NCBI RefSeq assembly: GCF_001653235.2
Contig: NC_035790.1
Coordinates: 3,844,001 to 3,908,000, forward strand
Source of the DNA: Pochonia chlamydosporia 170
Lineage: Eukaryota > Ascomycota > Sordariomycetes > Hypocreales > Clavicipitaceae
Length of the DNA: 64,000 bases
Direction of reading: 5' to 3'
Shown: one piece after another, positions 48,028-59,670 of the stretch
Layout of the letters: the number at the start of each line of letters is the position of its first letter
Position numbering within the stretch: position 1 is the first letter of the stretch
The notes under the pieces: generated by a model
Told to the model about the DNA's origin: nothing
What the model saw: the letters and a program-made list of their open reading frames with translations, nothing else
The model's database searches: none
Translations under genes and position numbers: made by a program

Positions 48028-48913
48028 TCACTTCCCCCCCAACCTCACCTCGCTCTCCCCCTCCGCTCGATACCCCATCTCCGGATACCACACCCCGTAA
48101 ACCCCCATCGTCGCAAACATCAACACCGCATCAAACACATATAGCGTCCACTCGTTCCGCAGCAAATACCCCTCCTTGCCCATAATGTACTCCACCACCC
48201 TGAACACCGACCTCACCATGATGAGCCCGCTCGTCACGTACAGCATCCCCATCACCCTCACCCAGCCCTTCCCCCCCAGACTCGCCCCCGACGGCCACCG
48301 CCTCATCCTGACGTGGAAGACCACCGCCGTCACCACAAACAGCCCAAACATGATGATCTGCACGAACAGCCCCCCCAGGATGATGTTCTGCGCCGTCTTG
48401 GGGTTGAAGTCCTTGGCGGCCATGAGCCCTCCCCCCGACGACTGAATCAGAAACGAGAGCACGTCGCCCAGCACGAACGCCTTGGTCAGCCAGTTCACCG
48501 GGATGAGGGAGTGCCGCTCGCCGTGGATGCTGCGCATGAGCCGGCCGAGCGTCATGTAGATGGATGCGGCGAAGAGGGCCGGCGCGACGAGGATGAGCAC
48601 GGATTGCATGATGTAGGGGGGCAGTTGGTCGGTTTTGTCGTGGGCGATGGCGCGGGCGATGTAGCCTAGGAGTTGGACTGGGGGAAATTGTAAGTATCTA
48701 CATATGTAGTTTGTTGGGGGTGGTGACGTTGAACGACTTACAGATGCCGCCTATGATAAAGGGGATGCTGAACCAGGTTCGTGTCTTGACCGTGCGAAAG
48801 GTGATGTAGCCGGTTGCGAGAGTGAATAGGATGGCGAAGATGACGGCCGCCGGTGTTGACGGGACGTAGTCCCAGAGGTAGTAGTTGCCGCGGTAGGGCT
48901 TTAGTTGAGCCAT
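48028..48913 (-). CDS. RTA1-like seven-transmembrane protein (lipid-translocating exporter family)
   Basis: Exons (minus) 48913-48742 and 48677-48028, intron 48678-48741 (GTAAGT donor, CAG acceptor), give 273 residues. The start MAQLKPYRGNYYLWDYVPS, the join GGIFQLLGYIARAIA, and ILVAPALFAASIYMTLGRL are the classic RTA1-family signature. Seven membrane segments are apparent, and the cytosolic tail is charged (AEGESEVRLGGK). Yeast members (Rta1, Rsb1) confer resistance to 7-aminocholesterol or sphingoid bases; transport itself has not been shown for most homologues. It sits 618 bp from the Upc2-like regulator. Its 5' leader is strongly CA-rich on the coding strand. Confidence 0.9.
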
Positions 48914-49567
48914 TCTGTCTGCGTGTCTGTATTATGCGTGTATGTGTTGACTGTCTCTCTTTCTGTCTGTGTGAACGTATGTCTCTATCAGGATGTCTGT
49001 ATGTGTGTCTGTGTGTCGGTCTGTGAGATAACCCGCGAAGATGGTGTAAAAGAAATAGTATACAAAATGCAACCCAAGGAAATAACAGCAGATGTATATG
49101 GAAATATGAAATCAAAGAATCTAAATGGTAACGAACGGTTATATATCAACCTCAATTCAAAAGCCACATCCAGCTCTATTTATTTACACTGAGATAGACA
49201 TGTAGTTATAACCAAAAGTTATCCGCGTATTCAAAACTGTCAGTGAAATCCCCTAACCCAAATTGCCCGATTCGGCAACGCCAACTCCAATACACGTATT
49301 TCAAAACCGGCCCCACCACAAAATACGCGTATTTGCGTCAACTTGCCTGCGATGGCGCAGCGGGTAGATCCTTGATTGCCATGTTGATGACGAGTCCTAT
49401 ATCCGATAGGGCTGTGATAATGTCTGTTTAAATCTGGCCCTGCATACTTAACTAGTTAAAGGGTAAAAGTTAGTTTCATCCGCTAATAACGGTAATACGA
49501 GATCCTACATCCCGGTTATCACACACATACAGTTACACAGCTACAGTACAACACGGGGTATATTAAC
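48914..49567. other. RTA1 upstream region with CA-rich leader
   Basis: 654 bp. From 48914 to about 49026 the plus strand is made of TCTG/TGTG strings, so the RTA1 mRNA leader would be CA/AGAC-rich. A tRNA-like A box at about 49351 lacks a B box and is not a tRNA. Confidence 0.6.
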
Positions 49568-51516
49568 CTAATCATCAAACCCCTCAAACTCGTCATCCTT
49601 CGACGCGGCCTTTGTACGATTCTGCTCCCTCACTTGCTCAATCAGGTCGTCTAGTTTCATCTTTTCAAGCCTCTGATCGTCCGTCAGGTTTGCATTCCTC
49701 TCCGCCTCCTTCTTCTTGTGCCTCTTCTCGCGCCTCTCCACACGCTGTTCCTCCTTTTCGTGCTTGGCGCTCCACGCCTCGTTCTTCCTCTTGCGCTTCT
49801 TGTCGTCCTTCTTTTCAGGGACGTCACCATTCTTCGCCGCTTCCATGGCCTCCTTCCTCGCCGTCTCTCGTGCCTTTTCCTTGTATGCAAATGTGTCCCA
49901 GTCCATTTCTATGCCCAGCTTCTTGTCGCCCTTCCAGGTCTTTAGCTCTGGCATCCTCGGCATCCGAAGTAACCCCCATGCTTTTGCCAAGTCTACCCAA
50001 TCGAGATCGGTTACTCGGAATATAGACGTTGCTTGGTGCGCGCCGTAGCTTCGTACCCAACTTACGAATGCCTTTTGCGCCTTGTCGTAGATTGCTCTGT
50101 CTGTTTTGGCCAATTTACGTATGTGATTTGTAGCACGTGTGGCAGCGTCTTCTGATATCGAAATCCCTGGCTTTTCCAATGGAGTAATTGGCGTTTTGCG
50201 AATGTCCAAAAATCGCACATAGTCTTCTTCACGTCCGGGATGGAGCATGACTACTGCGAGACCTTTTCTTCCCGCTCGCCCAGCTCTCCCGCTCCGGTGA
50301 ATGAATACCTTGGGGTCTGACGGTGCATCGATTTGCACAACTAGGTCAACCTGAGGAATATCCAAACCCCGTGCCGCCAGATCCGTTGTCAGGAGCACCG
50401 TCGGGGAGACGGCGCTCAAGAATCTGTTAAAGTTCTTTTCTCGCACCTTTGCGGGGTGCTTCCCGTGCAGTGGTATTAATGAGAACCCAGCGGGGAGGAT
50501 ACCTGGCAACACATGTTGAAAGTAGTCCACCGCCGCACACGTCGACAAAAACACAATCGTTCGTTGTGGTGTGATCGGTAGTCTCTCGAGCAGTTGCCCT
50601 AACGCCGGCAGTTTTTGCGTCGCAGGTTTGACGAGATATGTCATTTGTAAACTGGCAGGTGTTTTCCTGTCTTCCAACACCCCGCCATCCTTCATCTTGA
50701 CTCTGACTTCAATCTTGACGGGGTTCCGCAAACCGACCCGAATAATCTCGCTTACGGCTTCGCTAACACTGGCGCTAAACAGACCAGTCCGTCGCTGCTT
50801 CGGCAGATGTGAAATAATGCCCTGGAGGTCTTGTTTGAACCCCAGATCTAACAATCGATCCGCCTCATCAAGGACGAGCACTTCAAAGCTAGACTGCGGG
50901 CAGTGGACGTGAGGCGAGGACAAGAGCTCCACCAGTCGTCCTGGAGAAGATATCAGCACGTTGGGGCTATGGCGCAGAAAGTAACTGAGATCTTGTGCGG
51001 TGGTAGTCGTACCGCCAACGAGCAGTTGGGGCACAACCACAGGGACTGTAGTGGCAGGTCGTTTTTCGTCATCCTTGAGGTGTGGTAGTATTTCTGCAGA
51101 CGGCGCATGGAATTCTAGTAATGAGACGAGGACGGAGTGAATTTGAGCGGCGAGCTCTCTGGTGGGCGAGACGATGATGGCAGCAACGTGGTGTTTCTTG
51201 GTGGGTTCTTGGAGGCGCAAGATCTTTTGGACGATGGGTATTAAGAAGGATAGGGTTTTGCCACTGCCAGTGACGGCCTATGTAAGTTGTTAGATACTCG
51301 CGGGTAAAAAAAATGGAATTCTTAGGGTGAAAGTGTCCGTACCTCGACGACAACGTCCTTGTTGCCCATAAAGTGCGGCATAGTGGCGGCTTGGACGGGC
51401 GTCATTCGGGAAAATCCCATGGTTGACACGGCGTCCAATATCCATTCCGCGAGCGGCGGTGTGAGGGCATCCCATGCCCTGGGATCCCGTCTGGGAGCGA
51501 CCTTTCCAGGAGCCAT
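49568..51516 (-). CDS. spb4: DEAD-box rRNA helicase Spb4
   Basis: Exons (minus) 51516-51343 and 51277-49568, intron 51278-51342 (donor GTACGG, acceptor TAG), give 627 residues starting [10 protein letters not shown]. Helicase motifs in order: Q motif [10 protein letters not shown], Walker A AVTGSGKT at 59-66 immediately after the splice, [19 protein letters not shown] in [15 protein letters not shown] in place of SAT, then [12 protein letters not shown] and [11 protein letters not shown]. The C-terminal part after WVRSYGAHQ is lysine/glutamate-rich ([18 protein letters not shown]), as in Spb4, which acts in the nucleolus on 60S precursor 25S rRNA. It is divergent from Dgk1 with 1.2 kb between them. 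Confidence 0.95.
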
Positions 51517-52738
51517 GGCGGACTGGGAATGACGATGCTGGATATTGTCGCCAATGGAGGGACCAATGTTGAACAAAAAGTTGTCGCTATCGCGAAAGTG
51601 ATGATCTTATCAGCACGTGACTGGACAAGTAAATATACCCACATATTGGGTGAACACATGCACAAATTTATGTACCGGATACCATGAGTTCCAAGCAGAA
51701 GCAGAGATCCGTCTCCAAACGATGCATGCCCAATCAATCATTTGGGAACAAACTGGTGGCTTTTCTGCCCCAGCCACAGCACATTTTCCGCAGCAGCCAA
51801 TCTCCCACGCAAGACCAAACCCAGCATGTCGTCAGTCATCAGGTGCTCGCGTGAGCAACGCCTAGTGCCTGACCTGCATACCTAGGAGATGGCAGCGGAC
51901 ACACGACAATCACATGGAGGCAATTTCAGAACCAAACAAACAGCCCATGATAGATAGAACTTCATCCGCGTTACTGCCCATAATTGTTAGTCTAAACGTG
52001 AGGATCTCGCTGTGGATGCAGAAAGACATTTCATAGACAACATCTGAAATCTGGCAATCACATGCATGTGCCTTCAAGTTGGACTGACCAGGGACGGAGA
52101 ACCTGCAAACACTCCGGTGAAGAATTAACCCAGTTGCCCACTTGAGCACCGCTGTGCCGCAAGCTTAGTGCCTCCACCGCCCAATACGGCACTTTAGACA
52201 GGGTCCGGTTCGAAATTTCCAAGCCCGGCGCCTCCGCGTACACCAAACCACCATCCCATGTCTACCATCAGCGAACCCAAAAAGGTGTCATTTATTAGTC
52301 CCAACACTTCCCTTTCTCACGAGTCCTCCCCTCGTCCTCTCTCTCTTCCTCCTCAGAACTTTATGCGCGTGCTGTGCGACCACAGCCGCCGCCGCCGCCG
52401 CCCCTCCCTACAGTCCTCGACCTGCAGTAGGGGAAGATCCCTCTGCTGCATTCCCCAACATCATCACCCTGGATCCGACAGACCCCGCGAGCTCTCCTCA
52501 AAAAAGACACTTGACGCTCCATAGTCGCTTCGCCGTGTTCGGTTCCATAGACGCTTTAGAGCCTACGGCGCGACGGTCGCGCCTCGATAAATACACCGGT
52601 TCCAATCTCCACTCCTCTGCTGTTTCCTCGCCCGCCGCCATCGCCCGCGACCATCTCTGGCCGTCTCCCTACGAATCGCTGCATCGCGTTGTTGTCGGAG
52701 CTGTTCCTTGCCCTGCACTGCCGCCGGTATCCTTCACC
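51517..52738. other. divergent upstream region of Spb4 and Dgk1
   Basis: 1.2 kb shared by two divergent genes. The Dgk1 frame is open back to 52511 without an ATG, so the last 228 bp probably belong to its leader. Nothing else is seen. Confidence 0.6.
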
Positions 52739-53926
52739 ATGTCTCTACGCCGCAAGGCAGCTTCGTCTGTCCCGGAGACGCCTCGCGTCATTTCACCGAG
52801 TCCTACGCCCTCTGAGCATGAACTGGATTACTCAGCGCCTACAACGCGCTCCGCGGCTAGAAAGAGAATGACGCCCTCGCAACAATCTCTGGATGAGCAC
52901 CCGCTGGAAGATGATGTTGATGACGAGGTTCCTGGCCTGCGTAGGTCCCGCACGAGAAGCAGGTCGCCCATCGACTCTCGAAAGGTTTCGCGCATGACTC
53001 CGAGCAACTCCAACCTCGCTACGAAATCATCCTCCAAAGACACATCCGAAAAAATCGTTTCAAACGGCAAAGTGGCCACGTCAAACGGGCACCTGGCCCC
53101 TCCTCAGCCTGCGACTCCCTCAGGTTGGTCCTGGAGGGACTTTAGCCGCAGTCCCAGCCCGCTCGGCCTCATCCCCATTCATCGGCAATGGCGAACATTT
53201 GTCCACAAGCACGAGGTGCCTCGGAAAGCGCTCCATGTCTCGATTGGCTTCTTTGTGGTGTGGCTGTACACTACGGGCACGCAGACACAGTCTGTTCCGC
53301 CGTATCTCATGGCTGCTTTGATCCCCATTGCCACGACAGACTGGCTTCGGCATCGGTACGCCTCCGTTAATAGGTTGTACGTACGATTGCTTGGAGCACT
53401 CATGCGAGAAAGCGAGTACTCGGGCTATAATGGCGTCATTTTCTACCTGCTTGGTGCTTGGGCTGTTTTGTACTTCCTTCCCAAGGATGTTGGTGTAATG
53501 AGTGTCTTGCTTCTGAGTTGGTGCGACACCGCCGCCAGCACTTTTGGACGACTCTGGGGTCGTTATACACCTCGAATTCGCCGCGGCAAATCCCTCGCCG
53601 GCTCGTTCGCCGCCTTCTTGTTTGGCGTGGCTACGTCCTTCTTCTTTTATGGCTGGTTGGTCCCCGTTATCGGACCTATGCCCGGCGACGAGAACTTCAT
53701 GTTCAAAGGGTCTCTGTCGCTGCCGGTAGCAGTGACCAATGCCCTTGGCGTGTCTCAGGCTGCTGCCACTGTGACGGGCACTTTGGCCTTGTCCATCATG
53801 GGTCTATGGTCTGGTTTTGTGGCTTCCGCCAGTGAAGTTGTCGATATCTTTGGTTGGGACGACAACCTAACGATACCCATCCTCAGCGGCATTGGAATTT
53901 GGGGCTTCCTTAAGCTATTCGCTTGA
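52739..53926 (+). CDS. dgk1: CTP-dependent diacylglycerol kinase Dgk1
   Basis: A single exon gives 395 residues from the first in-frame ATG (MSLRRKAASS). The N-terminal 190 residues are polar, Ser/Pro/Arg-rich and probably a phosphorylated cytosolic tail (TPSEHELDYSAP, RSRTRSRSP). The remainder is the polytopic CTP-transferase domain: HEVPRKALHVSIGFFVVWLY, LMRESEYSGYNGVIFYLLGA, LLSWCDTAASTFGRLWGRYT and RRGKSLAGSFAAFL. Dgk1 uses CTP to phosphorylate diacylglycerol to phosphatidate at the ER/nuclear envelope, opposing lipin (Pah1). The Ser-rich tail resembles the regulatory region phosphorylated by casein kinase II in yeast; that is inference here. Confidence 0.95.
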   Translation: MSLRRKAASSVPETPRVISPSPTPSEHELDYSAPTTRSAARKRMTPSQQSLDEHPLEDDVDDEVPGLRRSRTRSRSPIDSRKVSRMTPSNSNLATKSSSKDTSEKIVSNGKVATSNGHLAPPQPATPSGWSWRDFSRSPSPLGLIPIHRQWRTFVHKHEVPRKALHVSIGFFVVWLYTTGTQTQSVPPYLMAALIPIATTDWLRHRYASVNRLYVRLLGALMRESEYSGYNGVIFYLLGAWAVLYFLPKDVGVMSVLLLSWCDTAASTFGRLWGRYTPRIRRGKSLAGSFAAFLFGVATSFFFYGWLVPVIGPMPGDENFMFKGSLSLPVAVTNALGVSQAAATVTGTLALSIMGLWSGFVASASEVVDIFGWDDNLTIPILSGIGIWGFLKLFA

Positions 53927-56900
53927 ACGAACGACCATCTCCTTTGTCGACATTGTTCTACCTTTGGTAGGAGACCTCTCATACCGAACATCTACTTCTC
54001 CACTTTTTACTATACTACAATTATTTTACAAGTCCAGCAATTTGGATCTTGGGGACATGGCCGGCGTTTCGGGGTCTTTGGATGTCTGTGAATTCATATT
54101 GGGTAGCTGTCAAATCATCATGTAGAAGACGATGACGTGAACATGATGGTTATGTTGGCTATGGTACGGCGGAAAGGGGCGGGTACCGGGGAATTTGAGA
54201 TGCGAAATGGCCGGACTTAGCTTGTGTGTGTATAGATTCTTATAAATCTTCAGACTATTCACTTGCCAAGGCGTGAGGAGACTTTGACCCGTAATGACAC
54301 CATGAAATTTGGGCCTAGGAAAGCTTCATCTTTCATCAACGTCCTCCTACATCATCGAGAACGAACGTTCTTGGTCATGAATTCTCTCGCTGGGCCATGT
54401 TTGATAGCCAACATGCAACAGGGTGTCGAGAGTAGCGCGTGGCTAACTGCAACAATGGCGTGCAGGTTGTTGCGAGACCCATTTGAGTGGACAGGGACTG
54501 ATGCTTCCACGTCCCTCGGCTCTGATGTCTGCCGATATCACTGTTGAACATCTTCAGTGACCTCATTGATCTCACACTCAACACAAAGTTGTGCCACTCC
54601 ACCCACCCCCGTGAGAACATCGGCCGTTTGACACCTGGCCACCAAACAGCGTGTTTCCTGTGCTGCCCATTTTAGTTGTGCATGTGGTTGTGGCAGGGAT
54701 TGCCCAAGTAGCGGTAAGGCGGCGTGACGGGTACATATAATTGTTCCTTCTGCCGTCCCGGCCAGTATGGAAATGCAAGAGAAATAGCCAACCAGCACAG
54801 CATATATTATAGTCGAATACGGCCAGCCCTCGAGAACTCTGGAAGTTGGAAAATGTTTGCCTCTCCCCGACTACCGTCCTATGAGAAGATGCCCCATCAT
54901 CAACGCTCGTGCAGGAGTTCTTTCTCCCCATGTATGTGTTGTCCTCGACTTTGGGAGGAGGCGTGTGCGTCCACACCATGTAGTTCTGAATTTCCACTTC
55001 CAGTTTGAACCCTGCTGCTGTGTTGTCCCCTCGGGTCGTGCTCCATCATGTCAACCCCCATGTGCCGCACACAGACTTCTGTTTCCACGAGTCGCTCATC
55101 GGGCTGGTGAACCGAGTTTTTGGAACATGGTGGCTTGTTTCTCGACCCAACCTAGTGTCTTCTGAGTGATAGAGACCCTGAGCACACTTTTTGAGGGCGA
55201 GCCAAGGCTCTTTGTACAGACTGGGCCATATTTTGGTAAGACGTGGTTCCTTGGACTTGTAGGTGAGCGATGTAGCCCATTAACCTGCTCATATCACGAT
55301 TTGTGGCATTTGCTAGAGCGTCAGGAACCTGGCTGGCCGCTTCAGGATCGGTTGGCTTGTCGTTGTCGTGTTCCGTTTCACACAGGTACACCTGTTCCAG
55401 GTAATGAAATCATGATCACCTTGGCTCGGAATTTCACTCACTGGTTTTCATTACTGTACCAGGTCCTGCATGAGCTGAGGCGGTGCGGCTAGTTGCTTCA
55501 TAAGTGGATGGGTTGGGTACCTAAGAGAGCTGGTCTGGCCAAAACTTCGTCGACTTACACCCCCCTCCATTGACCCCTCCCATGTGAACCTGTTGTAGCG
55601 TCAGAGAACAGACATGCTGTGGTCTTAGGAAAAGTTGCGTTCAACGTGGCCCAAACCGTTTTTGTCCGTCCAATGCCAACGGTCATGCAGCTATTCTGGC
55701 AAATGAAAGAAAACTCAAATTTTGATACAAACCAACGACCGCCATGATCACTCGTGGTGCAAGGACGCGGCCATGTCATTCCTCAGGGCACCAGAGGTCT
55801 GTACTGGTCTTTTCTTGGGCCTTCAGTGGTGGGGGAGGGGCAGATCACAGGAAATCACTTGAGCACTCTCGCACCAGACTTGCTCTTTCGCTACGGAGCC
55901 TGGACGAGCCAATCAAGCCGACGAGAATTCGCAGGGTTAGTTCGATTGCTGCTTACATGGCCATCCGGGATCTCCGATTCCTTCCCAATGAAAACAGGAG
56001 AAAATGGAAAATGGGCAACGGCATGTTGGCACATTGGAGGGGCTCTGCAATACCCCAGGAAGATCGATGGGAAAGTCGAGGATGTTTGGCATGCATACCT
56101 ACAAGGGGCAGAGGCAGCAAGTTCGAGTATGGAGTGCATGTTGATGCATGATATCTGGTGCAAGACCAGATATTCACACGCAGGGAGTGTATGCCAAGGA
56201 ACCTTGGAAGGCAGAGAGGAAGGAGCTTTCATGGAGTTGTTGGCTTCCAGGAAGTTCAATGTCTGGTTGGTTGTAGCTTCCTTTGGAAGCCGCCTGGGAC
56301 CAGACTTGACCACACGTAATTTGATAGTGGCTCCAGTCTTGTAACTTGTCTGGTGCAGTTTGGCAGGTGCCTTGCACAAAGCCAATTGCGAGTTCAACAA
56401 CCAATCGACTGGAGTCTGGTCTGGTCCTTCGAAAGATTGACTGAAAACTTGGTGGTATCAATTTTTTTTACGTTGACACTGTCAGAAATACGTAGCTGGC
56501 AAGATTCATCCATTCTTTGATAAACAACCTGGAGCAAAATGTGTACGACCGACAGTGCTGCAATTTCAGACACATCACTGGTGCAGCTTAGAGCCGCAGC
56601 AGCACCAGCAGGCCACGCCCTTGTCGCACATAAGCGCAGCGTGTCGTCGACTTTCGGAGTATTATGTGGTTGTTATCTTGACAACGCATCATCCATCATC
56701 CACAACAAGGCGGATTCCCCCGGTTCAACGCTGCGCTGCGCACCTCTGCGTGAGCCTCCTTCTGGGATCTGATTGTCAACCTTGAGCGCTGGACTCCCCG
56801 TTGCCTACTAGGCAGGTATTGACATTTTCGTGTCCAACAATGCCTGGTAGACAATGTATTGACAACACACTTGATATATATGCAGGCCCCCATCTCTTCG

Positions 56901-58633
56901 TTTTACCTACCCTACTTTAGGTAGGCACCTAGACACGGCAGACAGACCAGACATTGACCGTTGACTTCAAATGGACATGGACATTGTCTCGGCCCATGCC
57001 ACGGAGTCGATGCCTCGAAGCTAACGGCCGCACCATCCACCGAAATCCAGTGCTGCTTTTGCGGTCTCGCCCCCGTGCTGGGGGTGGTCGCGCTTGTCGC
57101 AGGTTGCACCCGAGTGAACCTTGAGTCCTTGACCAGACTGGCACTGGGAGCATGCAACTTGGCCAGACTTGACATACTTTATCCACATGCACCCATTTCA
57201 TCACTACCAGACCATACATGTCTATTCCGACCCTTTGGGTCCCCCAAGTCCGAAGTTGGTCTCCTTGCCGCTCCGTCAAGTCCACGTTGAGTGCCAGACT
57301 TGACACTACCAGGCCGTGCTTGAGTACCAGACGCATTTGATGCCTTTGCCTGCACACGTCCTTCACACCCGTTCGCCTTGTCACCACGACGTGGCTTTAC
57401 CTCATCATTCTTTTTTTTTTTTTAACCCAGAGTCAACAAGGCCTTCAATGGAAGCGAATCATGGCCACCCACCACCACCTCAGCAGACTTGATGTCCATC
57501 CGCCAGCCGGTTCTCGGGCCATTATCCCTCCCCTCCGCCGCCCTTCTTTTTTCCTCATCATGGCCTTTCCCTGCAGGGTCTTAGGGTGTTGTTAGAAACC
57601 CCGTCTGCTAGTGCAGCCACCACTTCATTTGGCTTGATATCAGAAGTCTCTGTCATATCACCAGCCAGTCTCAAGGAATTTCAGTGGGCCTGTGGTCTCC
57701 GTGTTTGTAGCGTTTCTCATATTGTTTTGACTGCATCCCACCATGACTACTGCTGCCTTCTAGCCTTCCTTAGAGCATTTTCCCCTTTCATATGTTCTTG
57801 GAATCAAGCATTCTCCGCCAATCCCTTGGCACTTAGTGGCTCTTTTGCCCCTCGGCATATGCAGTCTCCTTTTTGTTGGTGTTGCCGGACCAAAATCTAA
57901 TTCACACGCCCACCAGACCTGGAGTAGACTGCACGTTTGCCTCTTCGTTGGTCAATGCCTCCTTCCTGCCACCCTCCTCCCATCTTGATGATCCATTGTG
58001 TCCATGCTATCCGTTCTCTCGTTGGTTAAAAAACATCCTTACCTTTTTACAATGTGGAAATAGTCTACATTGGTTGAGGATATCGCTCCACCGTCATGGC
58101 CTCCATGGTACGCCTTTGGTCCACATCATGCAAGCCGCCATGATCACCTCGTCGCTGGCTCCAATGCCCTCATATCATACTTTTCCAGTATCGTCCTAAG
58201 CGGGGTATAGTGATCATCTCTTTGACGAATAGATGAATGTCGTGATGACTGCTTCAGTTCGAGCATAGTGACAGGGGGAGGGTCCGAGAAAAAGTATAAA
58301 AGGGGCCGTTGTGTTCAAGATGATTTCAATTCCTCCTTCTTCCTTTTTTATTTTTCTTGTCAGAGAACTCCAAGCAACCCTCAAACATCAAGTCACTCTT
58401 CTTGCCAAGTCTCACCATCACCAAGCTCTTTCGTGTTGTGTGTCTACACTCTACACAAGCATCCTTCATAGTGCCACATAGTCACTCAACAGCGCCGTCT
58501 TTGGCTTGCAATCACATCATACCATTCCAACTCTCGCCTTAGTTCTGACACTCTAGCCGTCACATATTACCGGTAGCTTTGTGCCACAGAGAACAGATCA
58601 CAAATCAACATCTCCATCTACACACCAGCCAAA
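53927..58633. other. 4.7-kb gene-free region upstream of the 181-aa gene
   Basis: The longest empty stretch in the window. It holds four copies of CCAGACTTG between 55874 and 57302, a degenerate CCTA/TAGG inverted repeat near 56905-56924, a T tract near 57412-57423 and, at the end, a TATA box. A 196-codon plus frame at 55754-56344 overlaps a 169-codon minus frame; neither shows splice signals or a family. It looks like extended regulatory DNA, or may include unseen non-coding transcripts. Confidence 0.5.
58295..58302 (+). promoter_or_regulatory. TATA box of the 181-aa gene
   Basis: TATAAAAG lies about 340 bp before the ATG at 58634, preceded by AGGGGG-type stress-element-like sequence at about 58273. 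It predicts a leader of around 300 nt that is pyrimidine/CA-rich. Confidence 0.6.
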
Positions 58634-59670
58634 ATGTCCGGCCCATTCCCAACCGTGTCTTACTCCATGCCAATGGCAGTTCCTGGAAAAGGCAATCAAT
58701 ACCCCACGTACAGCCACTACTCCATGAGTCCTCCGGAATGCGACGACGACATGAGCTCTGCGTCAGGCGTGCCCTCATACAGCAACAGTGGATACACCGG
58801 CACTGCCAGCTATCTTGGCTCAAACGATTATGACAGTGCCCATTCAGCTAGTGGCATTGATTTTCAAGAGTATATGCAGGACCGCTTCTCAAATTCGTTC
58901 AACCCCATCCCTCTTGACCGTAGTATGGCGGTCCAAGCGCAAACGTGAGTGGTCTCAGTTTCCTTTTTTTTTTTTTTAACACACCGTGCGTACCGAGTAG
59001 CTACCTGGGGCTTCTTGACGCAAATCAAACCTTAAAAAGAACAAGTGGTGTTGTTGCAAGTACCGAGATCGATCTGATGCAATTTGTGTGCCGGGGCTTG
59101 CATTCTGCATTACACCGCATAACAATAGGCTTGCAACAACATTTGAGCCAAGGGGAACAGAGAAGAGGGGAAAAGAAGAGAAGAAGAAAAAAGGCATCTC
59201 CTATTATTGCTCTCCATGCATAGTGCTAACTAGCTGCAAACAGCTCCGGAAAGTTAAACGCAAAGCACCGCGAGCTCATGGAACTTCAAAAGCAGGCGCA
59301 AGCTCGCCTCGCGAAGACGAGGGAGCGATTTCAGGACGGAATGCGTGACGCCCGCGAGGTGCGGGGAGATTTGGAGTGGACACAGAAGAAAGTCTCGTAA
59401 GTGCGCTCTCGACGTGCCTTTGAAAGAGCGCCATGACGTAGCGCCGCCCACCGCTCTGGAATTGAGACAATAGTCACGAACGCCATCGTTTGTGTCTGGT
59501 GTTTTTCTTTTTTCCCACGAGCCAGCGACATCCTAGCGGGCGCAATGTTTAAAAGCAGCTTCAGAGGCTAACCAATTTTTCATCACAGATCATTGCAGGC
59601 CAAGGCTGCTCGCAAGCATCCCAAGGAGTACCGCAAGGCTCGTGAGCGATACCCTTCTCCAGAGTATTAA
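58634..59670 (+). CDS. conserved fungal protein with C-terminal coiled coil, function unknown
   Basis: Exons 58634-58944, 59244-59396 and 59589-59670 give 181 residues; donors GTGAGT and GTAAGT, acceptors CAG. Introns are long for this window (299 and 192 nt). The first 100 residues are rich in Ser, Tyr, Pro and Met (SYSMPMAVPGKGNQYPTYSH) and end with IDFQEYMQDRF and MAVQAQT. The C-terminal part is a charged helix (LNAKHRELMELQKQAQARLA, DLEWTQKKVSS) closing with KEYRKARERYPSPEY. I recall the same layout in unnamed proteins across Sordariomycetes but no function. It has no signal peptide or known DNA-binding motif. The large upstream region and TATA box suggest strongly regulated expression, perhaps developmental; that is inference. 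Confidence 0.8.

Noticed and set aside
49345..49420. tRNA-like A box (TGGCGCAGCGGG) on the plus strand
   Set aside because: It matches the initiator-tRNA A box, but no anticodon stem-loop or GGTTCGA B box follows at the right distance; only GACGAGTCC is near.
55754..56344. 196-codon plus frame with a 169-codon frame opposite
   Set aside because: Open on both strands, includes the dispersed CCAGACTTG motif, and has no domain; kept as possible orphan only.
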